Counted from the first letter of the stretch, positions 9,875 to 18,474 are shown. The stretch: DNA of 34,549 nucleotides from Lysobacterales bacterium (GCA_029935455.1 JAOZKI010000019.1:1-34549), one strand, 5' to 3'. Made by a program: numbers and translations. Notes: a model not told the origin generated them from the letters alone.

Positions 9875-10046
9875 GTGTGCTCCTGAAGGAATTTTGACGG
9901 GCTGTTTCGGTGAGCCGGGCGCCATGATGACATGCCGGGCGAAAACTGTCATGAACGATTGCGGTGCGCCCGCTTCATGACCCGTGGCTCACCGCACTTT
10001 TACCCTGCGTTCATGGCGCGCGGAACACACTTGTCAGACTTTCTTC

Positions 10047-11018
10047 ATGAGTGCGCCCATGGCCCTTGCCCACCTACTACGCGGCACCGCTTTTTTTGCC
10101 GGCTTTCTACCCAGCTTTTCCCGGCTGGGATATGAAACACGCCGGCGCCGCTGGCCATCAGCCAGACTGAATTTTCAGGGTCAGCGCTGGCTGGTCACCG
10201 GCGCTTCCGCCGGCATCGGCCGCGCCATCGCTGTGGGCGCGGCTCAGGCGGGCGCCGAAGTGGTTGCCGTGGCTCGGCAACGCGAAGCTCTGGAACGCCT
10301 GGCCCGTGATTTACCCACCGGGACGCTGCGCCCCCTGACCGCAGACCTGTCCCTGATGCAGGCTGTGGAGCAACTGGCACGGCAATCGGTAGCACGCCAC
10401 GGCCCATTCCATGTGCTGGTGAACAATGTCGGGGCCATGTTCAACCAGCCAGCCACCAGCGAGGAAGGCCTGGACAAGGGCTATGTAACCAATCTTTTGG
10501 GGCACTACCACCTGACGCGCGCGCTGCTCGCCAATGGCGGACTGGGCACGGCGGCCACCGTCATCCATATGAGCAGCGGCGGCATGTACAACGTGCCGCT
10601 GGAACTTGAGCGCCTTGACAGCCACCAGCACTACGACGGCACGCTGGCCTACGCCGCCCATAAACGCGCCCAGGTAGCGCTGAACAGCTGGTGGCGTCGC
10701 CATTATGGTGATGCCATCAACAGCTATGTCATGCATCCCGGCTGGGTTGATACACCCGGCGTGGCCAGCGCCATGCCCGAATTTCGCCGCGCTGTGGGAA
10801 GTTTGCTGCGCGATCCAGAGGCGGGCGCTGACACGGCGCTGTGGCTGGCCGCCACGCGACCAGTACAAACATCACCGGAGGGTATCTGGTTTGACCGGGC
10901 ACTGCGCGCCGCCCATCGCCTGCCGGGTACGCGGGATGGTGCCCGTGTCGAGGCCCTGGTCCACAAACTGGACCAGTCTCTGGCCGCCTTGCAGCCTCCG
11001 CTCCAGCTCACAGCCTGA
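10047..11018 (+). CDS. Short-chain dehydrogenase/reductase (DHRS12-like)
   Basis: A 323-residue SDR. A hydrophobic/amphipathic N-terminal segment of about 45 residues precedes the cofactor-binding motif TGASAGIG (residues 51-58). The NNVGA motif, the serine motif HMSSGG and the catalytic pair Tyr202-x3-Lys206 (YAAHK) are all present, so the enzyme should be active with NAD(P)H. The N-terminal extension and the NPxL-like spacing after the serine motif resemble the DHRS12 group, whose substrate is not established. The start is uncertain: the ATG at 10047 and another at 10059 both lack a good ribosome-binding site, and a GTG at 9984 is possible. It stands alone between transaldolase (divergent) and the M24 operon. 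Confidence 0.88.
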   Translation: MSAPMALAHLLRGTAFFAGFLPSFSRLGYETRRRRWPSARLNFQGQRWLVTGASAGIGRAIAVGAAQAGAEVVAVARQREALERLARDLPTGTLRPLTADLSLMQAVEQLARQSVARHGPFHVLVNNVGAMFNQPATSEEGLDKGYVTNLLGHYHLTRALLANGGLGTAATVIHMSSGGMYNVPLELERLDSHQHYDGTLAYAAHKRAQVALNSWWRRHYGDAINSYVMHPGWVDTPGVASAMPEFRRAVGSLLRDPEAGADTALWLAATRPVQTSPEGIWFDRALRAAHRLPGTRDGARVEALVHKLDQSLAALQPPLQLTA

Positions 11019-11039
11019 AGGCAGGGGCGCAGACTGCCC

Positions 11040-11045
11040 TATAAT
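11040..11045 (+). promoter_or_regulatory. Perfect -10 (TATAAT) of the M24 peptidase-sulfatase operon
   Basis: TATAAT lies 44 bases before the ATG at 11090. The -35 region is weak (CTGAAG at 11015-11020, spacer 19). Transcription would begin near 11052, leaving a leader with a clear ribosome-binding site. Confidence 0.5.
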
Positions 11046-11089
11046 CGCAAGCTCTTAGCGTATTGACGGCCGTATCCGGAGGAAGTGTT

Positions 11090-12436
11090 ATGCCCCCTAG
11101 CTATCGTTTTGGCCTGCTGGCCATGCTACTTGCAGGCACCGGCCTGGCAGCTGAGCCAGAGCAGGGTGAGGTGCTGGAAGCCCCGGGGGCCGTACTGAGC
11201 TGGCGTCAGCGGCCGGCCGTAGAAAACCGCATCATGACCGAACGGCTGGAGCAATTGCTGCCCCAGCTGATGGAAGAAACTGACATGGACATGTGGCTGG
11301 TAATCAACCGCGAATACGCGGAAGACCCCGTCTACTTTTCCCTGGTGCCGCAACCGAGCTTTGCCGCACGCCGCACCACCATGCTGCTGTTTTCCCGCAC
11401 TCCGGAGGGGTTTGAACGCCTGTCAGTTAATCGCTATCCACTCGGCGCACCCTATGAAACCGCCTGGTCTGGCGGTGACCTTGATGCCCAGTGGGCCGCA
11501 CTGGCCGATTTGATCACCCAGCGCAACCCGCAGCGCATCGCCATCAACAGCTCACGAGACTGGCCCGTGGCAGACGGGCTAACCCAGGGCTTGTACCAGC
11601 GTTTGGTTGCTGCCCTGCCAAGGGGCTATGAGGAGCGGCTTGTCTCCGCTGAGGCCTTGGTGGTGCGGTGGGTAGAAACACGCACGGAGCGGGAAGCGGA
11701 GCTTTATCGCCACGTGGTCGGCTTGGCCAGAAGTGTCATCGCCGAGGCTTTTTCCAATGCGGTCATTACGCCGGGTGCCACGCATACCGATGACGTGGCC
11801 TGGTATATCCGCGAGCGTTTTGCAGAACTGCAGCTACCGGTCTGGTTCCAGCCCTATGTGAACCGACAAGCCGCCGACCTGCCCTGTACGGAAGATCAGG
11901 ACTTTTGCGGCGCGGCGGGCATCATCCGGCGTGGCGACGTTCTGCATACGGATGTCGGCATCTGCTACCTGAAGCTATGTACGGATACGCAGGAAATGGC
12001 CTATGTGCTGCGCAATGAGGAAACCGCACCTCCGCCAGGGCTGATGAAAGCGCTGGCACTGGGGAACCAGTGGCAGGACGACCTCACGGATGCTTTTGTC
12101 AGTGGCCGCAGCGGTAATGAAATCCTGGCCAAAAGCCTTGCCACCAGCCGCAAACGGGGTCTCATCGCCAGCACCTATACCCATCCCATTGGCTTTTTCG
12201 GCCATGCGCCCGGGCCCACCATCGGCATGTGGGACAACCAGGGTGACACACCGGTGCGAGGTGACTGGCCACTGGCGCCTATGACGGCCTACGCCATTGA
12301 GGGCAATATCCGCACCCCGCTCGGCGAGTGGGATAACAACTGGGTCCAGATCAAGCTGGAACAGACCGCGCTGTTTGACGGCCAGTCTGTGCGTTACAGC
12401 GCCGGCCGCCAGACCCAGTGGCATCTCGTCCGCTAG
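11090..12436 (+). CDS. Exported M24-family metallopeptidase-like protein (Xaa-Pro aminopeptidase type)
   Basis: A 448-residue protein beginning with a signal peptide (hydrophobic residues about 8-20, cleavage near GLAA-EPEQ), so it acts in the periplasm or outside. The N-terminal half is a creatinase-like domain; the C-terminal half is a pita-bread fold. All five metal ligands are found: Asp288 (HTDVG), Asp299 (eleven residues later, as in methionine aminopeptidase), His365 in HPIGFFGH with the second His372, Glu404 (YAIEGNI) and Glu424 (IKLEQTA). It should thus be a dinuclear-metal aminopeptidase or prolidase, with substrate unknown. GGAGGA at 11078-11083 fixes the ATG at 11090. The stop overlaps the sulfatase start by 19 bases. 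Confidence 0.92.
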   Translation: MPPSYRFGLLAMLLAGTGLAAEPEQGEVLEAPGAVLSWRQRPAVENRIMTERLEQLLPQLMEETDMDMWLVINREYAEDPVYFSLVPQPSFAARRTTMLLFSRTPEGFERLSVNRYPLGAPYETAWSGGDLDAQWAALADLITQRNPQRIAINSSRDWPVADGLTQGLYQRLVAALPRGYEERLVSAEALVVRWVETRTEREAELYRHVVGLARSVIAEAFSNAVITPGATHTDDVAWYIRERFAELQLPVWFQPYVNRQAADLPCTEDQDFCGAAGIIRRGDVLHTDVGICYLKLCTDTQEMAYVLRNEETAPPPGLMKALALGNQWQDDLTDAFVSGRSGNEILAKSLATSRKRGLIASTYTHPIGFFGHAPGPTIGMWDNQGDTPVRGDWPLAPMTAYAIEGNIRTPLGEWDNNWVQIKLEQTALFDGQSVRYSAGRQTQWHLVR

Positions 12437-14112
12437 CGCTCGCGCTGTGCCTGGGCTGGCTGTGCGGCTGCCTCGGGCAAGCCAGCGCCGCCGACCTGAG
12501 CGCACCCCAGCGACCCAACTTCCTGATCATTGTGGCCGACGATCTCGGCTTTTCCGACCTTGGCTTCATGGGCAGCGAAATCGCCACACCAGCCCTGGAC
12601 CGGCTGGCTCGCGAGGGCCTGGTCATGACGGACTTTCACGTGTCACCCGCCTGCTCGCCCACCCGCGCCATGCTGCTCACGGGTCAGACCGCCCACCGTG
12701 CCGGCTATGGGACCATGTGGGATGAGGCGGCGCCGGAACAGCTGGGTCAGCCCGGTTATGAAGGCGTGCTTAGCGCCGATACGCCCACCATTGCGGAACG
12801 CTTGAGCGCATACGGCTACCGCACCTATCTCAGTGGCAAATGGCATCTTGGAAGCGCGCCGGCGCAGTGGCCCACGGAACGCGGCTTCGATCATGCCTAT
12901 GGGCCGCTAGCTGGCGGCGCGTCGCATTTTGCTGATCAACTCCCACTGTTCTTTCCCGGCCAGGAAGTGCCGGACAAGGCAGCTTTTATCGATGACGGCG
13001 CATTGCTGACCGACCTGCCGGACGATTTCTTTTCCAGCAAGAACTTTACGGACCGGTTGATTGAGCTGCTAGAAGAAGACCGTAGCAGCGACCAGCCCTT
13101 CGTGGCCTTTGCCATGTACACGGCACCGCACTGGCCCCTCCAGGTACCGGATGAGTGGCTGGCCCGCTACCGCGGTGCCTACGATGCAGGCTGGGATCAG
13201 TTACGCACCCGTCGCGCACAAGCCGTCGCAGACCGGGGGCTCATCAATGCCCAGGGTGCGCGACCGGAACGCCTGCCATGGGTGGCGCCCTGGCACACGC
13301 TGACGACGGCGCAGCAGACCAGGGCGGCGCGCACCATGGAGCTGTACGCGGCCATGGTGTCCAACCTGGACTATCACATCGGTCGCTTATTGGACTATCT
13401 GGACCAAAGCGGCCTGGCCGATAACACCTATGTGATCTTCTTCTCCGATAACGGCGCTGAAGGCAATCCCATCGCACGCATCGTCTCCGATCATGAATGG
13501 GTGGAACGGCGCTTTGATAACCAGCTAGAGAACATGGGGCGGGCGGGCTCCTACCTCTATCCCGGGCCGGGCTGGGCGCAGGCCTCCAGCGCACCGCTGG
13601 GTTGGTTCAAGACTTTTCCCGGCCAGGGAGGCATACAAACGCCAGCGCTGGTGCGCGGCCCGGGCATGGCACCGGGCAGGGTCTCCAACAGCCTCACTCA
13701 TGTGATGGATATGGCGCCCACCCTGCTGGAACTTGCTCAGGTCCCGGCCCGGGCCATGCCAGCCCTGGCGGGTGTTTCCCTGGTGCCGCTATGGCGCGGG
13801 CAGCAAAGCGCCGTGCGTGATGCCGATTCGGTTTTGGCCTGGGAGCTGTTTGGTCGCCGGGCTTTACGTCAAGGGCGCTGGAAAATCCTGTGGCTTTACG
13901 AACCCTATGGCCCGGGACGCTGGCAGCTATTCGACCTGCAAGAAGACCCCGGCGAGACCCGGGACCTTGCGACGCAGCATCCGCAGCGTATGGCCCAGCT
14001 GATCGCAGCCTGGGAAGACTACGCACGGAAGCAGCAGCTTATCCTTCCTGCTAACGATGCCAGCTACGCGCTGGAGCCGGACTGGCGCGCAGACGGTTCC
14101 TGGACGGATTGA
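12418..14112 (+). CDS. Exported sulfatase (formylglycine type)
   Basis: A 564-residue arylsulfatase-family protein that would hydrolyse sulfate esters outside the cytoplasm. A signal peptide (about 24 residues, ending QASA-A) is followed by the metal-binding VADDLGFSD, then C79-S-P-T-R83, the site where the cysteine is converted to formylglycine. SGKWHLG and FFSDNGAEG carry the other sulfate and calcium ligands. The start is a GTG inside the M24 gene with no good ribosome-binding site, so translation probably depends on coupling; the signal peptide argues for it. No formylglycine-generating enzyme or anaerobic maturase is in the window, so maturation depends on a gene elsewhere. The substrate, for instance a marine polysaccharide sulfate, cannot be read. 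Confidence 0.93.
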   Translation: MASRPLALALCLGWLCGCLGQASAADLSAPQRPNFLIIVADDLGFSDLGFMGSEIATPALDRLAREGLVMTDFHVSPACSPTRAMLLTGQTAHRAGYGTMWDEAAPEQLGQPGYEGVLSADTPTIAERLSAYGYRTYLSGKWHLGSAPAQWPTERGFDHAYGPLAGGASHFADQLPLFFPGQEVPDKAAFIDDGALLTDLPDDFFSSKNFTDRLIELLEEDRSSDQPFVAFAMYTAPHWPLQVPDEWLARYRGAYDAGWDQLRTRRAQAVADRGLINAQGARPERLPWVAPWHTLTTAQQTRAARTMELYAAMVSNLDYHIGRLLDYLDQSGLADNTYVIFFSDNGAEGNPIARIVSDHEWVERRFDNQLENMGRAGSYLYPGPGWAQASSAPLGWFKTFPGQGGIQTPALVRGPGMAPGRVSNSLTHVMDMAPTLLELAQVPARAMPALAGVSLVPLWRGQQSAVRDADSVLAWELFGRRALRQGRWKILWLYEPYGPGRWQLFDLQEDPGETRDLATQHPQRMAQLIAAWEDYARKQQLILPANDASYALEPDWRADGSWTD

Positions 14113-14229
14113 CTCATAGCGCGCCATAAAACGCTGCAAACCCCTCGCTGATTTCCAGCACGGACCTAGACACGCCGCAACAGGAACCTCCGGAGCGTTG
14201 CAAAAAAACGCTGGGGGGGTTGTTTATAT

Positions 14230-14250
14230 TAATGAGAATGATTATCATTT
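14230..14250 (+). promoter_or_regulatory. Fur box upstream of hemP
   Basis: TGAGAAT-G-ATTATCA (14233-14247) is the 7-1-7 core of a Fur operator with a single mismatch, and the flanking bases AA and TT extend the match to the classical 19-base iron box. TATATT (14225-14230) just before it could be the -10, so Fur-Fe2+ would cover the start of transcription. The box ends five bases before the hemP ATG. Confidence 0.88.
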
Positions 14251-14254
14251 TTAT

Positions 14255-14419
14255 ATGGAACACACGAACCGCAACCTTTCCCGGCATGATGTGCCACGCC
14301 GCGACCCCATCCTGATTCAGGATCTCATGCAGAACGCACGGGAAATTGAGATCAACCATGAGGGCCAGATCTACCGCTTACGCATCACCAGGAATCGAAA
14401 ACTCATATTGACCAAATAA
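14255..14419 (+). CDS. hemP: Hemin uptake protein HemP
   Basis: A 54-residue protein whose second half (REIEINHEGQIYRLRITRNR then KLILTK) is the HemP family signature, including the near-invariant YRLR-x-TR-x-x-KLILTK tail. HemP proteins are small cytoplasmic factors encoded with haem receptors and, in some bacteria, needed for full expression of haem uptake genes. The Fur box at 14230-14250 makes iron regulation nearly certain. I took the ATG at 14255 as the start; it has no ribosome-binding site, so the mRNA may have a very short leader. A TTG at 14198 would place the Fur box inside the coding region and is less likely. Unusually, no TonB-dependent receptor follows. Confidence 0.9.
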   Translation: MEHTNRNLSRHDVPRRDPILIQDLMQNAREIEINHEGQIYRLRITRNRKLILTK

Positions 14420-14490
14420 GGAATCCTTAAGGACCCAAAGGTCGATAGCCAGCGCATGTAGCCAGCAAGGACCGTCCCAGGAGACGACCC

Positions 14491-14772
14491 ATGTTGCTTT
14501 TACCCCTGCTCGCTTCAGCTGCGCATGATGTTGCTGCTCTGGATCAGGCTCTTGAGCCGATGAACCTTTCCAAAATTACTGTCGCAGCAGCCAAAACACG
14601 GCCTTCCACCAAGGAACCGGGCGCACAGCGAAAGGTTTACGAGACCGAAGGTGACACATGGATCCCCTTGAGCCGGAGCTGTTCTTCTAGGTATTCGATG
14701 ACCATGAGGTCGCTTCTCATCATTGGTTTTTGCCGGCCGGATCAGGAACCTCCTCCCAACCACGTTTCCTGA
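14491..14772 (+). CDS. Putative small secreted protein downstream of hemP (uncertain)
   Basis: A 93-residue open frame that I do not recognise. In favour: AGGAG lies about seven bases before the ATG, the N-terminus MLLLPLLASAAHDVAA resembles a signal peptide, and the stop is just 22 bases before a strong terminator with hemP the only gene upstream, so it would be the second gene of a Fur-controlled transcript. Against: codon use has a lower third-position GC than neighbours, and the C-terminal half (two cysteines, SRSCSSRYS, then a hydrophobic run) has no clear domain. If not coding, the same segment is a long untranslated tail or an RNA. Confidence 0.42.
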   Translation: MLLLPLLASAAHDVAALDQALEPMNLSKITVAAAKTRPSTKEPGAQRKVYETEGDTWIPLSRSCSSRYSMTMRSLLIIGFCRPDQEPPPNHVS

Positions 14773-14794
14773 ATTCACACACCAGGTTTCCGGC

Positions 14795-14822
14795 AAGGGC
14801 GGCATTAGCCGCCCTTTTTTTT
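14795..14822 (+). terminator. Rho-independent terminator of the hemP transcript
   Basis: AAGGGCGGC (14795-14803), a four-base loop ATTA and GCCGCCC (14808-14814) form a GC-rich stem followed by eight T residues. It ends whatever is transcribed from the Fur-controlled promoter and separates it from the TIGR02001 gene. Confidence 0.92.
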
Positions 14823-14982
14823 GCCTCATCATGAGGCATGAACGCTCCAGCATAAGGCACGGTGTTCTTACCACGACCCCTCTAAAACCGCTAAGCGTCT
14901 GTTTTTTAATCAAATCTCAATATGGCCCGATTCCTGCAGAGCAAAAGGCACCCCCAACACCTTTTGATATGGAGTGATGCAG

Positions 14983-15624
14983 ATGAAACCCAGCACAAAG
15001 ATCCAGCTACTGACCCTCTGCGGCCTGGTTCTGGCGTCCAGCGCTCAGGCCAGCCCTTGGTCCGCCAACATCGGTTACAACAGTGAATACATCTATCGTG
15101 GCATCCCACAGAAAAACTCATCGGCGTTTGCCGGTGTTGATTACGAAAACAACGGTTTCTACGCCGGCGCCTGGACTGCCGATGTGGGTGACGGCGTTGA
15201 AATTGACTATTACGGCGGCTACAACTGGGAAGGTGATGAGGTCACCCTGGGGGCTGGCTTCACCATCTACACCTATACCGATGACTTCGATGATACCTAT
15301 AAGGAAATCAACCTCAGCGCCGGTTGGAAGTGGTTCACGCTGGACGTCGCTATTGGTGAGTACGACAACTTTGATGCCAGCACGCTGGACTACAGCTTTT
15401 ATTCCCTTACCGCTGAGCACAATGGCTTTTATGGAAAGGTCGGCACCTTTGAGGACGATTTTGACGGCAGCTACTACGAAGCTGGCTACGGCAGCAGCCT
15501 GAGCGTGAATGACATGGACCTGTTCGACTATGCAGTGGCCGTCATCCACAGTGATTCCACGCTGCTAGGCGGAGATTCCGACACGAATCTGGTTTTAACG
15601 CTGAGCAAAGTCTTCGACTTCTAA
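14983..15624 (+). CDS. TorF/TIGR02001-family putative outer-membrane protein
   Basis: A 213-residue protein with a signal peptide (cleavage near SAQA-SPWSA) and a mature part made of alternating aromatic/polar strands. The opening W-SANIGYNSEYIYRGIPQ is the family signature, and the last residue is Phe (KVFDF), as expected for a beta-barrel recognised by the BAM machinery. It is acidic, with many Asp and Tyr. The family is widespread in marine and environmental proteobacteria; some members are called TorF putative porins, but function is not established. GGAG at 14971-14974 is eight bases from the ATG at 14983, preferred over the ATG at 14977. The long inverted repeat downstream may be its mRNA end. 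Confidence 0.87.
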   Translation: MKPSTKIQLLTLCGLVLASSAQASPWSANIGYNSEYIYRGIPQKNSSAFAGVDYENNGFYAGAWTADVGDGVEIDYYGGYNWEGDEVTLGAGFTIYTYTDDFDDTYKEINLSAGWKWFTLDVAIGEYDNFDASTLDYSFYSLTAEHNGFYGKVGTFEDDFDGSYYEAGYGSSLSVNDMDLFDYAVAVIHSDSTLLGGDSDTNLVLTLSKVFDF

Positions 15625-15651
15625 ACGCGCTCTGGGCAGTTAACTTGCAAC

Positions 15652-15698
15652 TTCGCCATACCGGTCATGGCCAAGATCAGCTCGACCGGTATGGCGAA
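15652..15698. repeat. 15-bp perfect inverted repeat with 17-base loop
   Basis: TTCGCCATACCGGTC (15652-15666) and GACCGGTATGGCGAA (15684-15698) are exact reverse complements. The RNA would form a very stable hairpin 28 bases after the TIGR02001 stop. There is no T-tract, so it is not a textbook terminator; it could be a 3' stabilising or termination hairpin, or a double-stranded operator. Confidence 0.75.
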
Positions 15699-15975
15699 TA
15701 CTTTACAGCCTGGACACCACCAACAGGGAGCTGAGCATGGTCGTAATGGGCCAGTTCAGCATGCGCGCTGCAGCACGGCTCAGGCCGGCACTACACCTCC
15801 CATGGACCGTCCTGTCCTTCCATGGAAACCCCACGGAACAGACGACACGAGGGGCCCTAGCCACGGTGCCAGGGCAGGCCCCGCAAGGGTCAGAAATTCC
15901 TCTCCTCCGAGGCTTCCGAAAAAAGCCACCAGGGACCAACTGGAAGCCGGGCTGTAGTCACACCGCCCGCGCCCC

Positions 15976-15981
15976 TATACT
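15976..15981 (+). promoter_or_regulatory. Candidate -10 of glnE (possibly leaderless)
   Basis: TATACT lies six bases before the glnE ATG at 15988, so transcription would begin at or next to the start codon. No ribosome-binding site is present and the -35 region is poor. Confidence 0.35.
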
Positions 15982-15987
15982 CGGTTC

Positions 15988-18474
15988 ATGCCTGCTATCG
16001 AGCCACAGCAACCCCTCGACAACAGTCCCTTTATGGCGCGTCTGGTCGAGCGCCATCCGCAGTGGCTGCCAGAGCTGGAGCAAGCAGGCCGGCTGGACAG
16101 CAACAGCCCGCCAAACGGTGAAGAACTGGCCAAGCATATTGATACCTGGGGCCTGAACGCCGGTCTGCGGCGCTTTCGTAACCGTGAAATGCTGCGGATT
16201 TGCTGGCGCGAATTGGCCGCAACGGCAAGTCTGAGCGAGACGCTCACAGACCTGACCCGACTGGCGGAGCTTTGCTTACAGGCCGCCCTGGCCTATCACC
16301 AGGCCGAACTGGAAGCGCGCTTCGGACGCCCCATGGACGCCGATGGCAAGGCACAGCAGCTGGTGGTTTTTGCTCTGGGCAAGCTGGGCGGCGGCGAACT
16401 TAACCTGTCTTCTGATATTGATCTGATTTTGGCCTATCCCGCGGCCGGACACTGCAGCGGGCGACGCAAGCTGGCCAATGAGCAATTTTTTACACGCCTC
16501 GCGCGTGCCCTGATCCAAAGCCTGAGCACGTTGACAGAAGACGGTTTTGTCTTTCGCGTAGACACTCGTCTGCGGCCCTTTGGGGAGGCCGGGCCGCTGG
16601 TGTGCAGCTTCGCCGCCATGGAACAGTACTATCAGCGTGAGGGTCGGGACTGGGAACGCTATGCCCTGATCAAGGCCCGGCCGGTCGCTGGCGACTGCGC
16701 CAGTGGCGAACAACTACTGCGCCACCTTGCCCCCTTTATTTACCGGCGCTACATCGACTTCGGTGCCGTTGAAGCTTTGCGCGAAATGCTGGATGCGATC
16801 CGAGACGATGCGGCACGCAGGGATCGGGGTGAAGACGTAAAACGCGGACCGGGAGGTATTCGAGAAATCGAGTTCCTGGTTCAGTGCGTGCAACTGCTGC
16901 GCGGCGGCAGGGAGCCCACTTTGCAAACGCCCAGCCTTTACAAAGCGCTAAGCGTGATCGAGGGGCTAGCGCTGTTTCCGCCTCAGCGAACCCAGGAACT
17001 CAGGCAGGACTATGACTTTCTGCGCCGCCTGGAAAACGGCATTCAAGCCTTGCACGATCAACAAACCCACAGTCTGCCAGAGGGTGAGGATCTGCTGCGC
17101 CTGTGCCGAATCATGCATGTTGCAAACGCAGAAGCACTGCGATCGGAGCTGGAGCATACCCGTGTACGGGTCAGCAACGCGCTGGATGAGTCCTTTCCTC
17201 GGCGGGATCCGAAACCCAACCCCGCGACGCCGGGAGAAAGGGCCTTTCAGCATGGTGATCAGCAACGGGCCTGGGAACAATTTGAACAACGGCTGGACCG
17301 CCTGGCGCTGACCCAGCGCGCCGCCAAGCGTTTGTCGGCCTTTCTGCCTTTACTGCGCCAGCAGCTACAGCGCACCGACGCACGCGACAAAGCGCTGGAA
17401 GACATCCTGACCCTGGTGCTGGCTATCTGCCGGCGCAGCGCCTACCTGGCCTTGCTGGTGCAGAATCCGGCCGCACTTGAACGCATGGTCGAGTTGTTCT
17501 GCGCCAGTGACTGGGTGGCCCGCACGGTAACCCGCCATCCTGCGTTGCTGGATGAGCTGATTGATCCTGCTTTGGGTCAACGTATACCGGGCCGGTTGGA
17601 GTTACGGCGCACCATCGCCCGCATGGCCATACGTGAGAACGATACCGAACGTGCTGTGGATGCGCTGAACTACCTCAAGTGTGCCCAGTCACTGCGGCTG
17701 GCCGTCGCCGAGCTGGAAGGTGTGCTTGACGCTACCGGGGCGGAGCAGGCGCTGACGGTACTCGCCGAGGAACTGCTCCAGGGCGCCCTGACGCTGGCCT
17801 CGCACAGGCTGCAGGTTCGGCATGGATGGCTGACCGACGATGCACTGGTCGTCATCGCTTACGGCAGTCTTGGCGCACGCGCCATCAGTTATGACTCTGA
17901 TCTTGATCTCGTGTTCCTACACACACAAAGCCCATCGGTCTCAAACGGCAAGCGACCTCTGGCGGCGGAAGTCTGGTTCACGCGCCTGGTTCGCCGCCTG
18001 CTGGCCATGAGCACCACGCTGACCGCGGCGGGCCGGCTCTATGACATTGATACGCGCCTGCGTCCGAATGGAAAATCAGGCCTGCTGGTATCCCCCCTGG
18101 CCGCCTTTGAACGCTACCAGCAGGATCAAGCCTGGGTTTGGGAGTGGCAGGCGTTGACGCGGGCCCGACCGGTCGCGGGTGACGAGACGCTGGGGGCACG
18201 CTTTGAGACCGTTCGTGAGCAGATCTTGCACAGGAAGAAAAGCGGGCTGAACCTGCCGCTGGAAATCGCCAAAATGCGCCAGCGCATGCGCGAACAATCT
18301 CACCGGAGATGCGCTGAAGCATGGCGCTGGCGGGCTGTTGGATATCGAGTTTTTGGCCCAGCTTGGCGTGCTCAGCTGCGCACCCTCCCATCCCGAGCTG
18401 CCGATTCCCCACCATCCTCGTGCACAGCTCACCCTGCTGGGAGATCTGGAATGGCTGGATCCGGAAGCGGCTGA
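15988..18474 (+). CDS. glnE: Glutamine synthetase adenylyltransferase/adenylyl-removing enzyme GlnE, C-terminus lost to frameshift
   Basis: GlnE adds AMP to, and removes it from, glutamine synthetase in response to PII. Two nucleotidyltransferase domains are clear: the N-terminal deadenylylase with GKLGGGELN and D143-x-D145, followed by GPGGIREIEF; and the C-terminal adenylylase with GSLGARAISYDSDLDL (D638, D640). The frame is good up to MRQRMRE (about residue 769), after which the reading is arginine/serine-rich nonsense to the stop at 18474. The proper continuation lies in the next frame (18296-18616). Rejoined length would be about 876 residues, shorter than E. coli GlnE (946), partly because the N-terminus starts about 40 residues later; an in-frame stop at about 15955 excludes an upstream start. 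The break is either a true mutation or a one-base sequencing error. Confidence 0.93.
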   Translation: MPAIEPQQPLDNSPFMARLVERHPQWLPELEQAGRLDSNSPPNGEELAKHIDTWGLNAGLRRFRNREMLRICWRELAATASLSETLTDLTRLAELCLQAALAYHQAELEARFGRPMDADGKAQQLVVFALGKLGGGELNLSSDIDLILAYPAAGHCSGRRKLANEQFFTRLARALIQSLSTLTEDGFVFRVDTRLRPFGEAGPLVCSFAAMEQYYQREGRDWERYALIKARPVAGDCASGEQLLRHLAPFIYRRYIDFGAVEALREMLDAIRDDAARRDRGEDVKRGPGGIREIEFLVQCVQLLRGGREPTLQTPSLYKALSVIEGLALFPPQRTQELRQDYDFLRRLENGIQALHDQQTHSLPEGEDLLRLCRIMHVANAEALRSELEHTRVRVSNALDESFPRRDPKPNPATPGERAFQHGDQQRAWEQFEQRLDRLALTQRAAKRLSAFLPLLRQQLQRTDARDKALEDILTLVLAICRRSAYLALLVQNPAALERMVELFCASDWVARTVTRHPALLDELIDPALGQRIPGRLELRRTIARMAIRENDTERAVDALNYLKCAQSLRLAVAELEGVLDATGAEQALTVLAEELLQGALTLASHRLQVRHGWLTDDALVVIAYGSLGARAISYDSDLDLVFLHTQSPSVSNGKRPLAAEVWFTRLVRRLLAMSTTLTAAGRLYDIDTRLRPNGKSGLLVSPLAAFERYQQDQAWVWEWQALTRARPVAGDETLGARFETVREQILHRKKSGLNLPLEIAKMRQRMREQSHRRCAEAWRWRAVGYRVFGPAWRAQLRTLPSRAADSPPSSCTAHPAGRSGMAGSGSG

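Larger units (their letters stand above)
15625..15987. other. Gene-free stretch between the TIGR02001 gene and glnE
   Basis: Apart from the inverted repeat at 15652-15698 and a -10-like hexamer before glnE, I see nothing recognisable here. A 139-residue open frame from 15737 has an acceptable ribosome-binding site but runs into glnE in another frame, has low-complexity composition and no family resemblance. Confidence 0.5.

Noticed and set aside
14420-14490. Short palindrome TCCTTAAGGA and repeated TAGCCAGC after hemP
   Set aside because: Too short to support a function; may simply be leader of the next frame.
15737-16156. 139-residue frame with a ribosome-binding site ahead of glnE
   Set aside because: It runs into the clearly coding start of glnE in another frame, has odd composition and no recognisable motif.
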